Of a stretch of 64,000 nucleotides of DNA, positions 9,484 to 21,248 are shown piece after piece. A program made the translations under genes and the position numbers. This DNA is from Steinernema hermaphroditum (taxonomy: Eukaryota > Nematoda > Chromadorea > Rhabditida > Steinernematidae): positions 10,168,001-10,232,000 of the forward strand of contig CM059621.1 in NCBI GenBank assembly GCA_030435675.1, read 5' to 3'. How positions within the stretch are numbered: position 1 is the stretch's first letter; every line of letters begins with the position of its first letter. Below the pieces are notes generated by a model. It was not told where the DNA came from. It was given only the letters and a program-made list of their open reading frames with translations, and did no database searches.

Positions 9484-12400
9484 GGCGACTTCGAGCTCCC
9501 TACTATCGACGATCTCTGGGGGCGCTATGGTGCGACGGTGGGACGGGAAGGAGGGTCGGTTCGGGCCTGCAAACTGGAAGTCGACGGGGATCGACACGGT
9601 AGACGCGGGGCAAAGGCTAATGCTAATGGAGATCGCGGCGCCGCCGACTTCTCGCCGCCGCTCAACGGCTGGCTCGAGGATTTCGTTTGCGCGCGCCGGT
9701 CCCGCCCCCAGCTGCTATAGCTGCTCGCCTCAGCTCGGCCGAGGCCCGCCCCAGTCCGAGATAAGCTGGATAGCCGCGCCGAGGCTAATACTGTAGCCGG
9801 GGGCGGAGCCGGCCAAGTTGGAATTGGGCCGCTGGCATTCTTGCCACTGATGCATCGCCCCTTTCAGCGCTGATTACAAATAGACGCGAAGGAATTTATC
9901 TGCCTTCCTCGCTTCTGAAGCGCCCCTGTAAGAAGCCGATCGCTGATTCACCCATCCGAGACGGAGCCTCGCCCGTCGCTTCGCCGCCGCCGACGCCGAC
10001 GTCTACACGAAAGATCGCGCCGTCCACGCACCGTAGCCGGGGAGGTCGGGAACTCCGGCGGGGATTAAGTCGGGGGAGACGGGGGTCGGGGAGTGGATTT
10101 GCCGTCGGATCGCAGATCGGGGAAACACGACGGCAACGGACGACGCCAAATCCGAAGGGCAAACAAAGGAACGGTCCGCGAAGGAGGAGAAGAGCGGAGC
10201 CAGGAGTGCTCCTGGCAGCCTTCTTCGGGCTCTGCGAAATGCAAAATAAGCTGACGGACACGGCGACGCGGAGCACTGCAGCAGAGGGGCGTTTCCATCC
10301 ACTGATAACTCTCCGCTCCCACTGATCGAATCGATGGATGGATTTTCGGCTTTTAGGGGCACGGCGAGCACGCCGGCCGGACGGTCGGCGCGGAGAAGCC
10401 GCGATTAGATACCGGCGGCCGCGGATTTGGGGTTGGATGAGGCGGATCCACTGATAAGACTGTTTACGCTCCGGAGCGTGCGGCCTCGGAGGGAGCCCCG
10501 GGAGCGGGGGCGAGGGAGGCGGCTAAGGGCTGAGGGCTGGGAATGAACGCCGCTCGCGAAGGAATGCGCGCCTCGGATGCCATCGGCGAAGCCGATCGAC
10601 AGTGGGCAGGCAGAGCCGATCATCTTGGGGGGCGGGACGCCAGATTTGCCAAAGAAGGGCGATGGGCGCGCGGCAGCCAAGACGGGCGGCGGAAACCGGT
10701 TGCCTGCCTAAGAAGGAGGGAGCGATAAAGGCGGCTGTCGCCAAGAGTGGCCGCCGAATCCGGAGTGCACAGACGCCGCGGCGCGGCTCCTCGGCCGCGC
10801 GGTGCCGCGAAGCCGCGGAACCTCCGAGGAGCCGCGGGAGATTTCGCGCGCGCTCCAATTAGCGATTACCGTAGAAGAAGGAGGGGGATGAGCAGCCCGG
10901 GGGCACCGATTTCCCTTTCGCCCCGACTCGTTTCCACTTTCCCTTTCGCCGCGCGCGGCTAACATTACGCCATCGGCGGATGCCCCCGGGGGACAGGTTT
11001 GTTGCGACATTCTTCATCGCGCGATCGGATTCCGTGGAACTGTAGATGGAACGATTTCGTTTAACCACCGCCGCCGCCGCCTCGAGGGGCGCCCGACTCA
11101 GTCAGCGTGGCCGAACCTTGGTGTGCCTAAGCCCCTCGGACGCCATGGTGATGAGTGATTGGTGCGGTGATGCATTATCAGCCCCGATCGGAGAAGGCAA
11201 CAGGACGAAGGATCGCCGCGTGGCACAGCTCCTTTGAATCCCGGAGAGCACACTTATCCCGTCTCCGGAGACCCCCGGCCCCCAAACACGCACGTAAACA
11301 TCCCGAGATACCGTAGTCCTGCAGGCTCGGGACGTAGAAACTGGGGCTCTGATACCCTTTGAACTGAAAATAGAATAATGTTATTCATCAAATAAACAGC
11401 GTTTGATAAGCCGAGGAGGAGGCAGATCTCTGTCGATCTGTTCCCCTTATGTACATAGGAGGCCTTTGTATTTCGAGTGAATCACGCCGTGACTGTGTCT
11501 TCGTTATCCTCCGTGGCCCTCTAAGCAGCTCTCGCCATATCTACGGAGCAGTCTTATCGCTCCTCGCAGAGATCAAAATCCGGCATTCCACGTCGGCAAC
11601 ACTCGTGAGCGTACGAACGTTTAATGGATTTTGTGCATGCGGCCCGATCACTCGGTCACCAAACCCATCTCCTTATCTCTCCGCTCACCAATTGCACATA
11701 ACCATGTCCGCATCTCCCTGCCCTCCATCTCAACTCTGATCTCTTGTTACAGGACCTCCGGCGACAACGTTCACCTGTTTGCGATCGGATTGGCCAAAAG
11801 GGATTTCCGCGTCGCGCGCTCCAGTCGAGCATCGAGGGATAAGATCGCGGCCAAATAGTACGCGACGGATTGTTGCAGCCGCCGAGCAAACACTCTTCAA
11901 TGGCCCTTTGTGGGCATGCCCCGCTAAACACCTCACCTACCACATTGCACACCGAGTTCCATGCGGCCTCCGACCACCCAGAAGGGGGATGAGGGACTCC
12001 CTTCAAGAGATCCCTCTAGGCTCCAAGTCCATAGACGCTGTGCTGCTTTTTCGTCTTCCTGAACGTCGCCGAAGGAACAGTGAATCAGCGGCGATGCGCC
12101 AAGAAAACTCGTTCGTATAAATTAACAATCGAAAAAGCGCTTTGCGTTCCTCGTTCACTTTCCGAAAACCGCGCAAACACGGCCTGACTACCGTAACCTG
12201 CTTTGTTTGTCGGCTGGGGAAAAATCTCAAATTGTTTGTAATCAGTGAGTGGGAAGGAACTAGGAGATCGAGAAAAGACTTTACGACGACGATCAGGGCA
12301 CAAAGCGCGCTGATCTCATCGCTTCTTCTGATAAGGTGCAAATGGCGAAGAAGTCACAATTTCGAAGAATGGACCGTCGACCGACTGCATTCTTTGTTCC

Positions 12401-13203
12401 TTCGGTGCCCATCCGGAGCCCTCGGTATCGATAGGCGCTTTTCGCGGAGCCTCAGGCCGTCTTCGACGCCCTCAGGGGCAGGAAGCCTTCATTAGTTCTG
12501 CCCAACTGTTCCTCACCGAAGACGACCTTTTTCGGACAGATTTGCGTCGAGGCGCCGCTGAGAGTGTTCAAGCGCTTGGCAAGGGTTAAGAAGCGACTCA
12601 ATAGCGATTCAAACCGGATTTGGAGAGACCTGTGCACAAGAAAAGGAGAAAGTATGTGTATTAGGATGGTTGACTCGCGCGCCGCCGGTGATCGAGGTGC
12701 TCCCGGCGCTTCTAAGGGTGCACCATAACAGCCGCGGAACGAGTCAGCAACGGGATTACACAACGCCCCGCACGTCGGATTTGCGCAAGAGGCGTCTTCA
12801 CGCGCTCCGGAAGACGCTGCTATGCAGACGTGTTCCACTTCGCCGGATGCAATAACAAAGCGATCGGCCTTAATTGCGCTCCATTTGCGGGTGCTTCAGT
12901 GGCGCGAAAACACGAAAAACAGTGATGGGACTGCCCGGAGACTGAACTACGCCCATAAGAAGGCCCCGAGAGCGCCGGCATGCCAGATTAAGCGAGTTCG
13001 CTCTCCGCCGAGGAGCTTCGTGAAGGGGGTCGGAGTCGCGCGGAGTCCTCGCAGCTGATTCGGGATACTGTAGGCAGGGTGCATTCACATGCGAACCCTT
13101 CGATCGCCCACTCAGAAGACTTTCTCGAGAAGGTCTATCCCATTAAGAAAGTACCGTATTCACCGGGTATTTGACGAAGACATTGAAGGAATTTATTTGA
13201 GCA
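9484..13203. other. GC-rich intergenic region upstream of dve
   Basis: 3.7 kb with no recognised gene, between the dve start (transcribed leftwards) and the 3' end of the helicase gene (also leftwards). Open frames exist on all strands because of the GC bias, but none shows a domain, a coherent exon chain or a conserved motif. It is the natural place for dve regulatory DNA and possible 5' non-coding exons. No tRNA was seen. Confidence 0.45.
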
Positions 13204-16200
13204 TCAGTATACGTCCTCGTAACCCTCTAAGTCGTCCTCGGAGTCAACGATGTCTCCGTAGAAGGCGGCGGAGGACGGTTCATCCTCATCGCTACCGTAC
13301 TCTGAGTTCGGCTGCAGGGGAATGTCCTCCTGGGTGATCCTCTGGGAGGCGCTCGTCGAGTAGCCGTAGTCGTCGTCCTCGGCGTTCGGGTCGTCGCGCG
13401 TCCTCTGGAAGATCCTCCGAACGAGCTCCCTCTCGCGGCTGTCGGCGACGGCGGCCTTCGCCCTCCGCTGCTGCCGCCTCTCCTCGGTCCTCCGCACCTC
13501 CTTCGTCTTCTCGGCGTCGAAGCCTTCGAAGGCTATGCACATCTCCTTCTTCAAAGCGTCGTTCTCCTCTCCTCCGCAAGAAGTGCCCTTACCCGGTCGT
13601 TGTCGTCCACATCGCGCACGAAGAAGGAGAGAGCCCTCCAGCGGCCGAGGGCCTTCCGCTCCTCGCGTTTTTCGTTCTCGAACTCGCGCTCTTCGTAGAG
13701 GGTCACCGCGCTGGCCCGCAGGAAGGGGAGGAATACGTTGCCGTCGGAGCCCAGCGAGGCGACCTCGTTGCCGCAGTCCCCATTGCCGCAGATAACCCGC
13801 GCCACCTCGAGGCTCTGCTGTCCACCCTCGCGGGTCACCTTCTCGTTCGCTACGATCCTCAGCCGTCCCCAGATCTCCGGGTCGCAGGCGGCCACTTGAT
13901 TCTTCCCGGCGCGTCGGAGCGAGGCGCTCGACGTAAGTCTCTGCGAGCACTTGATGCACACCACCACGGACCTAGGCACCCCTAGAGGCTGTTGAGGGGA
14001 CCAAGGGGACCTACGGATTCGGGGGAGAGTCGTTGTGTTCCGCCGTATGCTTCTGCCGCTCCTTCTCGTCTTTATCTCGCAGCTCCTCCGTCTTTTCTTC
14101 GATCTGAACGACGAAGACCAGTTTAGAAGCGGGTCAGGCGCCTCACCATGCTACGCACGGCGATCTCCGGGAGGGCGTAGAGGTGCGCGAGGGTGGCGTG
14201 CATCATCATCTCGCGCACCTTGCTCTCGTATTCCGTCTTCTCGATGGCGCCGTCGAGCGCCAAAAGCACCGAGCTACTGTCCTTGGCTCTCGCTCGTCCT
14301 GAAAGCCAGTCTCTGAGCACACAGCCAAGGTGCCGACGCACCTCTTCGCTGAATAAGAGTCAACTCGCTCCCCGTGGAGTTGTACTTGACGATGAGGTTG
14401 CACGTGGCGACGTCGAGGCCCTCGTCGGCCACGGACGTCGCCACGAGGACTCGGTGCTTTCCACTGCGGAAGTTGTCCAGCGCCTTCCTCTGGAGTTGCG
14501 CGTTCAGGCCGCCCGCCGACGTCGCCTTGTTGCTGCCTGCAAGACGTTCGCTTTGCGCACCCTAGAGGCCCCTACTTGTGATGTATCCCACGGGCTCCGT
14601 GTAGCGCCCCCTCGAGAGCTGGAGGCTGTCCCAGTGGTCGTTAAGGTGGGCGCGGAGGAGCGCCGCCAAGTCGCGCGTGTTCACAAAGATGAGCGTCCTC
14701 GAGTCGGGCTTCGCCTTGTACTGCTTCCGGAGGACCTCATGGAGGCAGCGGAGAATGTCCTTCTGGAGGTCCTCTTCGGCGAGCGCGTGGTTCCTCGTCA
14801 TCTCCTCCAGCTCGCAAAGTCCTTCTGGAAGGCGACTACTTGTGAAAGTGCAAAAAGGGACAGTGCTTACTATCCTGCTCCTCGTTGAGGCCGTCGGCGT
14901 TCTTAAACTCGTAGTTGTTTTTGGCGGAGAGGGCGTACTTCGCGGGAAGAAGGTCCACCAGGTTTAGCACCGTGTAGAACATCTGAATGGAACCGATTGA
15001 GCCCTATACCCGGGCTCTCTACCCACCTTAACTCTCTTGATGGTTTCCAAAAAGGCGTTCTTCTCCGAGATGTTCTGGCTGTTGTCTATTGTAACCCGAG
15101 TGGTAAGGTGGTTGAGGAAGCCGAAATAGGCCGCGATCTTTGAGATATCCGGGAAGGTGCTCGTTTTCTGAAAGGGACCCGCTAGAGGGGTCACGGAGTG
15201 GGCGACGCACCTCTCTGCGGCCGAAGAACTGCGCCTTGCCGAGGCGCTTCTTCGCGTGTCCCTCAAAGTGTCTCACCAAATCGACGACCTTCCTTCGGAT
15301 CTCGGAGTCTGAGCGGGCCACAGGGATGATTCCTGGAAAAAGGTCTGTAAGGGGAAGGGGGCGGGGACTAACGGTCTTCCGGGGCGGAGACGGCGGCGTT
15401 GAGTGAGTCGACGCACCTTCGGACAGTGGTGATGGAGGTGGCCGACATATTCGCGCAGATGGTCACCATGTGCTGAAAGCAGTGGATCAGAGGGCCACGG
15501 GCCTTTGCGAACCTCGATGCACTCGTCGGGGCTGGTGCCTCTGTTGCCGACGCCGACGGATGCCGTAAGGCCGACCATCTGGGGTCGACGGCCCTTGAAG
15601 TCCATCACTATCCGCGTGATCTCTAAAGAAAAGCGAATTCATGGCGGGAAGGGACGCCTACTTCTGTAGGGGTGACTGGAGGTACAGTGGTGGCACTCGT
15701 CGAAGACGAGGAGGGAGAAATCGGAGACGAAGATTCGCTCAGCTTCGCGTGGGTCGGTCAGAAAGTTGCTGGAAGGCACGGATCAAGGGAAAGGTGGGCG
15801 GAGGAGGCCTACTAGAAGAGCTCAGGAGTGATGACGACGACGTCGGCGGCCAAAATTTTCCTTCCGAGGGAGAGGATCCGTTCGGCCCCTGAGGCCCCGA
15901 GGACGTAGTACTTCTTGCGCATGAAACGGAGAAGATACATCGACTGCTGCTCCACGAGCGGGATCGTCGGTACGAACATTACCACCCGCGCCTCCCGGTC
16001 GCCTTCCGGGATGGTCCTCTGCGCCAAGTGGTCGAGAATGAGCTTCGTGGCGACGATCGTCTTTCCCGAACCCGTGGGCGCGCAGATGATCGTGTTTCCT
16101 CCGGAGACGCCCTCAATGAGCTCCTTCTGGTAGTCGCGGAGGATGATCTCCTCGGCGTCGCGGAGGCTGGAAACGTCCACCAACTCCCGCTCGTCCAGGA

Positions 16201-17121
16201 AAGACTCCTGAGGTCGGAACTGGCGCTCGCGGTCCTCGATGCTGGCGTCGAAGACCTCCGGCGCCTTGCCGCCCCTCGATGGGATCGTCTTCGCCTTCTG
16301 GTCGTCGCGGAACTCGTCTAAACGTCTTCATGGGGGCGGTAGGAAGAGGCGCTCACCGATGGTGCGGCGGAAGTCGCTGTCGAGCATCTTGAGGAGGACC
16401 CGATTGCTCGGGTCGCCGTCGCAAACGTCCAATAAGTGGAACCACCACAGAAGGTCCTCTTCGGAGGAGGCGGTGAGGGGCATCGACCGGAGGATCTTGC
16501 ACGCCGCGGCATCGTGATCTGCAACCCGGAGTCGGGTGGGGAGACGTCTTCTGAGGACTCACATCCATTCTGCAGGAGTGCCCTCACTTTCTTGACGAGG
16601 TCATCGTAGGTGACGGGGTACTTCTTCTGCAGGGTCTCCACGAAAGGTTCGGCCTTCAGCACGAGACTCATGATGTCGGCGGTGCATCGAGCCGTTCCCT
16701 CGACGAGGCCCAGGTACTTTCCGCGCGACGCCTTCTTGAGGTGCGTCAGGTAGAGCTCGTTGAGTACCTCGGACTCCTCTCTGCACGCATCTGAAGTCGT
16801 ATTATGCCTCCGGAAGGGAACGGAGGAATACCTTGAAGGACGACTAGGAAGACGCGCGTCTCCTCGGGGTAGCACTGAGCGATCTTGTGGAAAAGGTGCT
16901 TCACGGCGCAACCCGGATCCTCCTTGAAGAGTTCTCGCAGCTTCTCCACAAAGGTCGCGTCTGAAGGACATGCCTGACAGGACGCTGGTCGTTCAGGGCT
17001 CACCGAGGAAGGCGCATTCTCTGTCGACGAACTTCATGTTGATGAGGCCGCTTTCGAGGATCTCCTTCCGGAAAAGGCGAATGTGTCCCAGGGGGGGACT
17101 CCTACCGTCCACGAAAGTCAT
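13204..17121 (-). CDS. RIG-I-like / Dicer-related helicase (dsRNA sensor type)
   Basis: DExD/H-box dsRNA helicase with RIG-I-like receptor architecture. On the minus strand, many exons are separated by introns of about 40-70 nt. In order: an N-terminal helical region (exons 17121-17004, 16960-16832, 16790-16563, 16518-16357) in the position of CARDs or the DRH N-terminal domain; helicase motif I APTGSGKT (about 16060); motif II DECHH (about 15685); motif III TAS (about 15560); a helical insertion (about 15320-14880); motif IV LIFVNT; motif V VADEGLDVA; motif VI QRRGRTRA (about 14300). The C-terminal zinc domain has CIKC and, further on, CGNGDC, reproducing the C-x2-C ... C-x4-C spacing of the RIG-I regulatory domain. 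An acidic tail (DDPNAEDDDYGY... to the stop at 13204) is unusual for the family. A TTTTCAG acceptor lies 2 nt upstream of the ATG. In C. elegans DRH-1/DRH-3 act in antiviral and endogenous RNAi; vertebrate homologues signal to interferon. Which role applies here is unknown. Confidence 0.88.
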
Positions 17122-17895
17122 CCCTGAAAACAAGAAGCCACTCCTCTACTTCTGAGCCCACTCGGCTTTGGATGGCAAACGACGGTCACGCGCTTCACTT
17201 TTCTCCGTTCCTCAGTCCGAATGTGTGAATTTTACCATTTAAAGGGACTCATAAGAACGAAACTGTCGTTCAGAGTGATCAGTTCCTGTGGCATCCAAAA
17301 AAACGCCCGTTGGAGTTCCGCATGGATGGTACAAATGGTTTAAACGGCACAAATCCTGTCCATCCGTGCTATCCTAGCGCCTTCAGTCGCACTACGCACA
17401 AGCAGTGTATGTGTGTTATGCCAGCGCTTTCAGCCATTTCCGAAGGATAAGAAGAGAGCGGCGCTCATCGACTTGTTGGGACGATGTCCTCGGCCGGATT
17501 CCATAAATACAGCGATTGCGAAACCGCCCCGCGAACAGCCGCTTCGCTCGACTCGCGGGGTGGCGCGGTCCCGCCGCGATTGTTTTTCGCGGACCGTCGC
17601 ATGTGATGCAGACACGACACTTCGCCTCGCCGTCGCCCGTCACAGCGAACAACGACGATCGCCACATCACGGAACGGTCGCCCGCACGCAACTTCCAGAG
17701 AAAAATTCCTCGGCGCCTCTGGCAGCCAACTCCCAAAAAAGCAGATCCACGGTGTTAAGTGCCCAAAAGTGGCACCGGAAGGCGGCTTTGTCGGAACTAA
17801 GTTTCGTCCACGACGCCTGGATTCCGGAAGTGCGGTTTCGATTTCCTTTCGCGTGATTCATTATGCGTGCGGCCTTGTATTCGAGGCAGAAGTCT
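17122..17895. other. Intergenic, no gene seen
   Basis: About 0.8 kb upstream of the helicase start and downstream of the channel gene. There are short overlapping open frames on both strands without motif support. It probably contains the helicase promoter and the 3' flank of the channel gene. Confidence 0.45.
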
Positions 17896-17901
17896 TTTAT
17901 T
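17896..17901 (-). terminator. Poly(A) signal for the channel gene
   Basis: AATAAA on the minus strand (TTTATT on plus), about 50 bp past the channel stop codon at 17953. It supports that the channel transcript really ends here, without a further TM4 exon. Confidence 0.5.
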
Positions 17902-17952
17902 CTGTTTCCTGCTCCACACGGTAATGTGCTATTGTTTACTTGAACCCGTCGC

Positions 17953-20441
17953 CTATTTTCCTCTGCCGGGAAACAGCTTCGCCGATATCTGAAATGGTTA
18001 GTGCGAGCTGAGTCACCTTCTGCGCCCTACCTCGTCTATTCTCTCCCCGTTGATGTGCGCTTGCCGCGGGTCCGGAACTGTCAGTATCTGGGTGTTGGGC
18101 GAGGCGCGGGACAGTCGGGAGTAAGAAGGGTCGCTGGGGAGCGGCGACCGGGGTCTCACCACCCCGGAAGGGTGGCTCACCAAGACGGAGGTGCCGTTGC
18201 CCTCCATGCCGAACTCCCCCTGGCTAGGTCTGTGCGCGCAGATTCTCGTCAGCCACTGCTGCGCGCTCTCCGACCTCATCATGATCTGCTCCTTCGCTCG
18301 CCGCGTCCTCCTCCGCTTCGCCTCCAGCTTGTCGGCGAATCCCACCACGGCGAGCTGAATGAGGCATCACTGGGGTCTCCTTCGGACCGTACCTCCACCA
18401 GGGAAAGAAAGATGAACCCTACGCATCCAAACATCCATATAGGCCCCTCTGTGTCCCCTGCCTTCACGTAGCTGACTCGCGGTAGGTTCTTGACGATGTT
18501 CCCGAACTGGAACGTCAGCGCCATAAGCGAGCTAACACCTAGGGTGATTCTGGCCGGCAGCGCTCTCGTGTCGATCCAAAAAGCGATCTAAACAGCACCG
18601 ACTCCGAATGACTCCTTTCATTCAATTACCCATGAGATGAACACGCTCAGATAGGTCGGCAGATAGGCTAGAAGGCACAGAGGATGAGCGGGGGTACAAA
18701 AGCAATGAGTACCCTGCAGCACGTAGTAGCCGTAGGGGCGCCGGAAGATGAAAACGGCCTTTCGCCAGCTGTGTATAAACTGCGCATTCGGGTTATCCAG
18801 GCAAAACGCAGGCATTTGGACTTACAGCGTCGCGCTGTGGTTGTGGTAGTGAAGTCGGGCAGCTTCTTGGAGATCGGGTCGGGAATCGTGACGGGGTCCC
18901 AATCGCGCCACACTATCTGCACTTCGGCCGTGTTGTAGGAGTAGCTCTGAACGCAAATTCTGGCCCCGAGAGGCGTGGCGCCCACCTCGAAGACGATGTT
19001 GCAGCGCTGAGTGTCCATGGGAAAGTAGGAGAGGTCGAGCTGGCACGGACCCTGTAGGCTGACGCGGTAGTTCACCCAGATTGTGCCTAAGGGATATGTA
19101 AGCTTATGGAGTGAGACCATACCATTGCTCATGATAAGGAGCAGGATGTTCTGCGTGGGAGACGAATGGATTTCCACTTTTTTGCTGTTCACAAAGCACA
19201 TCTAAAAGAAAGTGCAATCCTCGATAGATAATAGGACCACCTAAATGCGAGCAGGGCCACCTAAGTGCGAGGGACTGAGGTCGCCCTTCCGACCTTTATA
19301 TAACTTTTTCTAAGCCCAGATAGTACTAGACGAATCAGGGCGAGAGAATCGTAGATTCATTCTGAGAAAAGATCTCACAACGAACCGCCTTTCTAGACTA
19401 GACATGTCTGGTGCGCTGTTTCCCTAAATCCGCTCTTTGCTTCGGTTGTTTGGCCGCGAGGGGGTTGGACTCACGTTGGGTGTCCACAGCTGCGGAAGAA
19501 GGGTTGCAAGCGATAAATTCGTGATACAGTAATTGCGATCGCTGAAGTCGAGTCGGGGATCGGTCCAAATCTGGCTGAACCAAACGTCTGCCTTGAAACT
19601 GCTCGAAAATTCATTAAGTTCGCTGATACTTTGGACCGTCAGCTCGACTATGACTCGGGTCGGGCCTACTGAGGGAAGGTTGTTTTTGTCGTAGTTCTTT
19701 TGCGAGAATAGCTCCTGAAACCAAACAAGTATTAATGATGCTGTTTTCTGGTCCTTTTTTTTGTGGGATTTCCATCCGCGCGGACTGATTGATCGAAGCC
19801 AGCAGTTGCGTTCTGCTGGTACTTCGTGATAATCCGTGAAGTCGCTACCCTACGAGCTCTTTAATTTATTTGTTACATGTGGGGTTTGCGAAATGCTCCA
19901 AATCATTGATTCTCCAGTCAGGTTTCAGGCATTTCGTCCAATTCTGCTATCGGATTCAAAATCCAGAGCTCTGTTTTGTATGAAAACTGACATGTATTCA
20001 CGGTGATTGGCGAATCGATCGCTTTAGGACAACGTGAAATTGAATAGGATATTTTTCATTTTTTGTGCATGGAAAGCGCGCTGACAGCGTAAACTTTGCT
20101 GTTCGTGGCAGTTTTGATATTCGACAAACGAAGAAACAACTTTCCAGCATCACTGGACTGGAAGTCGGAATGGTAAAGTTCAGATTGTTGCAGCATTGAA
20201 ATCACTAATCAATATCATGCTTATCTACACCGTGTTCCTACCTGTATGAGATTTCTGCGCAGAGTTTCATTTATGGGTAAGCAGTCTCTTCGTGCATTTC
20301 CCGATTCCTTTCCAAAAACCGCAGGAGAAGTGGCAACGGACCCACTTCCTGCCTCTCCACAAGTTCTGCTATGTGGTTTGCTTGAATGAAGGTTATCTCG
20401 GGCAGTAGAAGAATGAGTTGTGCCAGGTAAGAAACAATCAT
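17953..20441 (-). CDS. Cys-loop ligand-gated anion channel subunit, TM4 apparently missing
   Basis: Pentameric ligand-gated ion channel (GABA/glutamate/glycine-type) in ten short exons on the minus strand: 20441-20346 (signal peptide [16 protein letters not shown]), 20307-20242 (NET glycosylation site), 19714-19475 (ligand-binding strands, [17 protein letters not shown]), 19201-19123, 19086-18826 (Cys-loop [15 protein letters not shown], exactly 13 residues between the cysteines), 18768-18713 and 18667-18630 (TM1 [17 protein letters not shown]), 18587-18393 (TM2 [12 protein letters not shown] and TM3 [16 protein letters not shown]), 18354-18031 (basic intracellular loop), 17988-17953. The PAR-ITLGV entrance to TM2 marks an anion-selective pore. 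The last exon begins like the normal run-up to TM4 (RID..S..LFP) but stops after a few residues. One further problem: the exon pair 19086-18826 / 18768-18713 joins one base out of frame. So it may be a damaged gene, a truncated subunit, or carry an assembly error. Confidence 0.82.
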
Positions 20442-21248
20442 GGTGTGTGAGATAGTCACTTCTATCTGAACTGCCTTCAATAGCCAACTGAAATAGAAGA
20501 AGAGCGTTATCGGATTCCACGGTAGCACCTACTCCGAGTTGTTGTCGTTGGCCACACACCAAAGGCGAAAGTTAACAGTTCTGTCCTTTTGTGTGGCGGA
20601 AGAACACTTAGCGTGGTAGTTAGTGCCTACACGAATAAGTAGCCATAAGAAATGACGGAGAGCATTATCGAACGACGACAAATGCAGGTGGAGCTAAAGA
20701 ATGAGCGGCGGGAGTGGCAGGAAAGGCGAAAGAAAGGATGCCATTTGGTGATATTTTGAACAACTATGAACACAATGAAGCGGATATCGAGGTGGCCCCG
20801 AATTGAATGCGTGTGTGGCACGGATAGATGACAGCGGTGGATTTAAATGGCTGTCTACGCTGTTGTCCAAACGAGGAAAGAATGAGCGAGCAGCGGTCCG
20901 CGGACATCGTTGAAGTGGCTGGCAGGTCGATTCAGTCGTAACCATTAATTTGGCTACGGCGATGATGGGCCTTCGCCTTCCGAGGCCACATCAAGATGGA
21001 AATGGAATAGAGACAGATTACCCGATAAAAAGGGCACGCTGTTGCTTGCCACGGAGGCACGTCATTATGATGGAGTGCAGTGGAGCGTGCCCTAGGATGC
21101 TTTGATTGTTTGTGAGCATTATCGAACCATAGTTGTTTGTTTTCTTTGTTTAGGAGGTGATGAATGTGAGTGAACGCGAGTTTTGTCCGATGTAAACGCG
21201 CCTTACCCTTTTGGCCGCGTGGAACCGCTAAATAACTATTTCAGAATA
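20442..21248. other. Divergent promoter region
   Basis: About 0.8 kb between the start codons of the anion channel (-) and PNUTS (+). It must contain both promoters. A CTATTTCAG acceptor at 21236-21244 suggests a 5' intron or trans-splice site for PNUTS. No coding sequence is recognised. Confidence 0.5.

Noticed and set aside
21183..21248. Upstream extension of PNUTS from TTG 21183
   Set aside because: No ATG, and a TTTCAG acceptor immediately precedes the ATG at 21249, making the extension untranslated.
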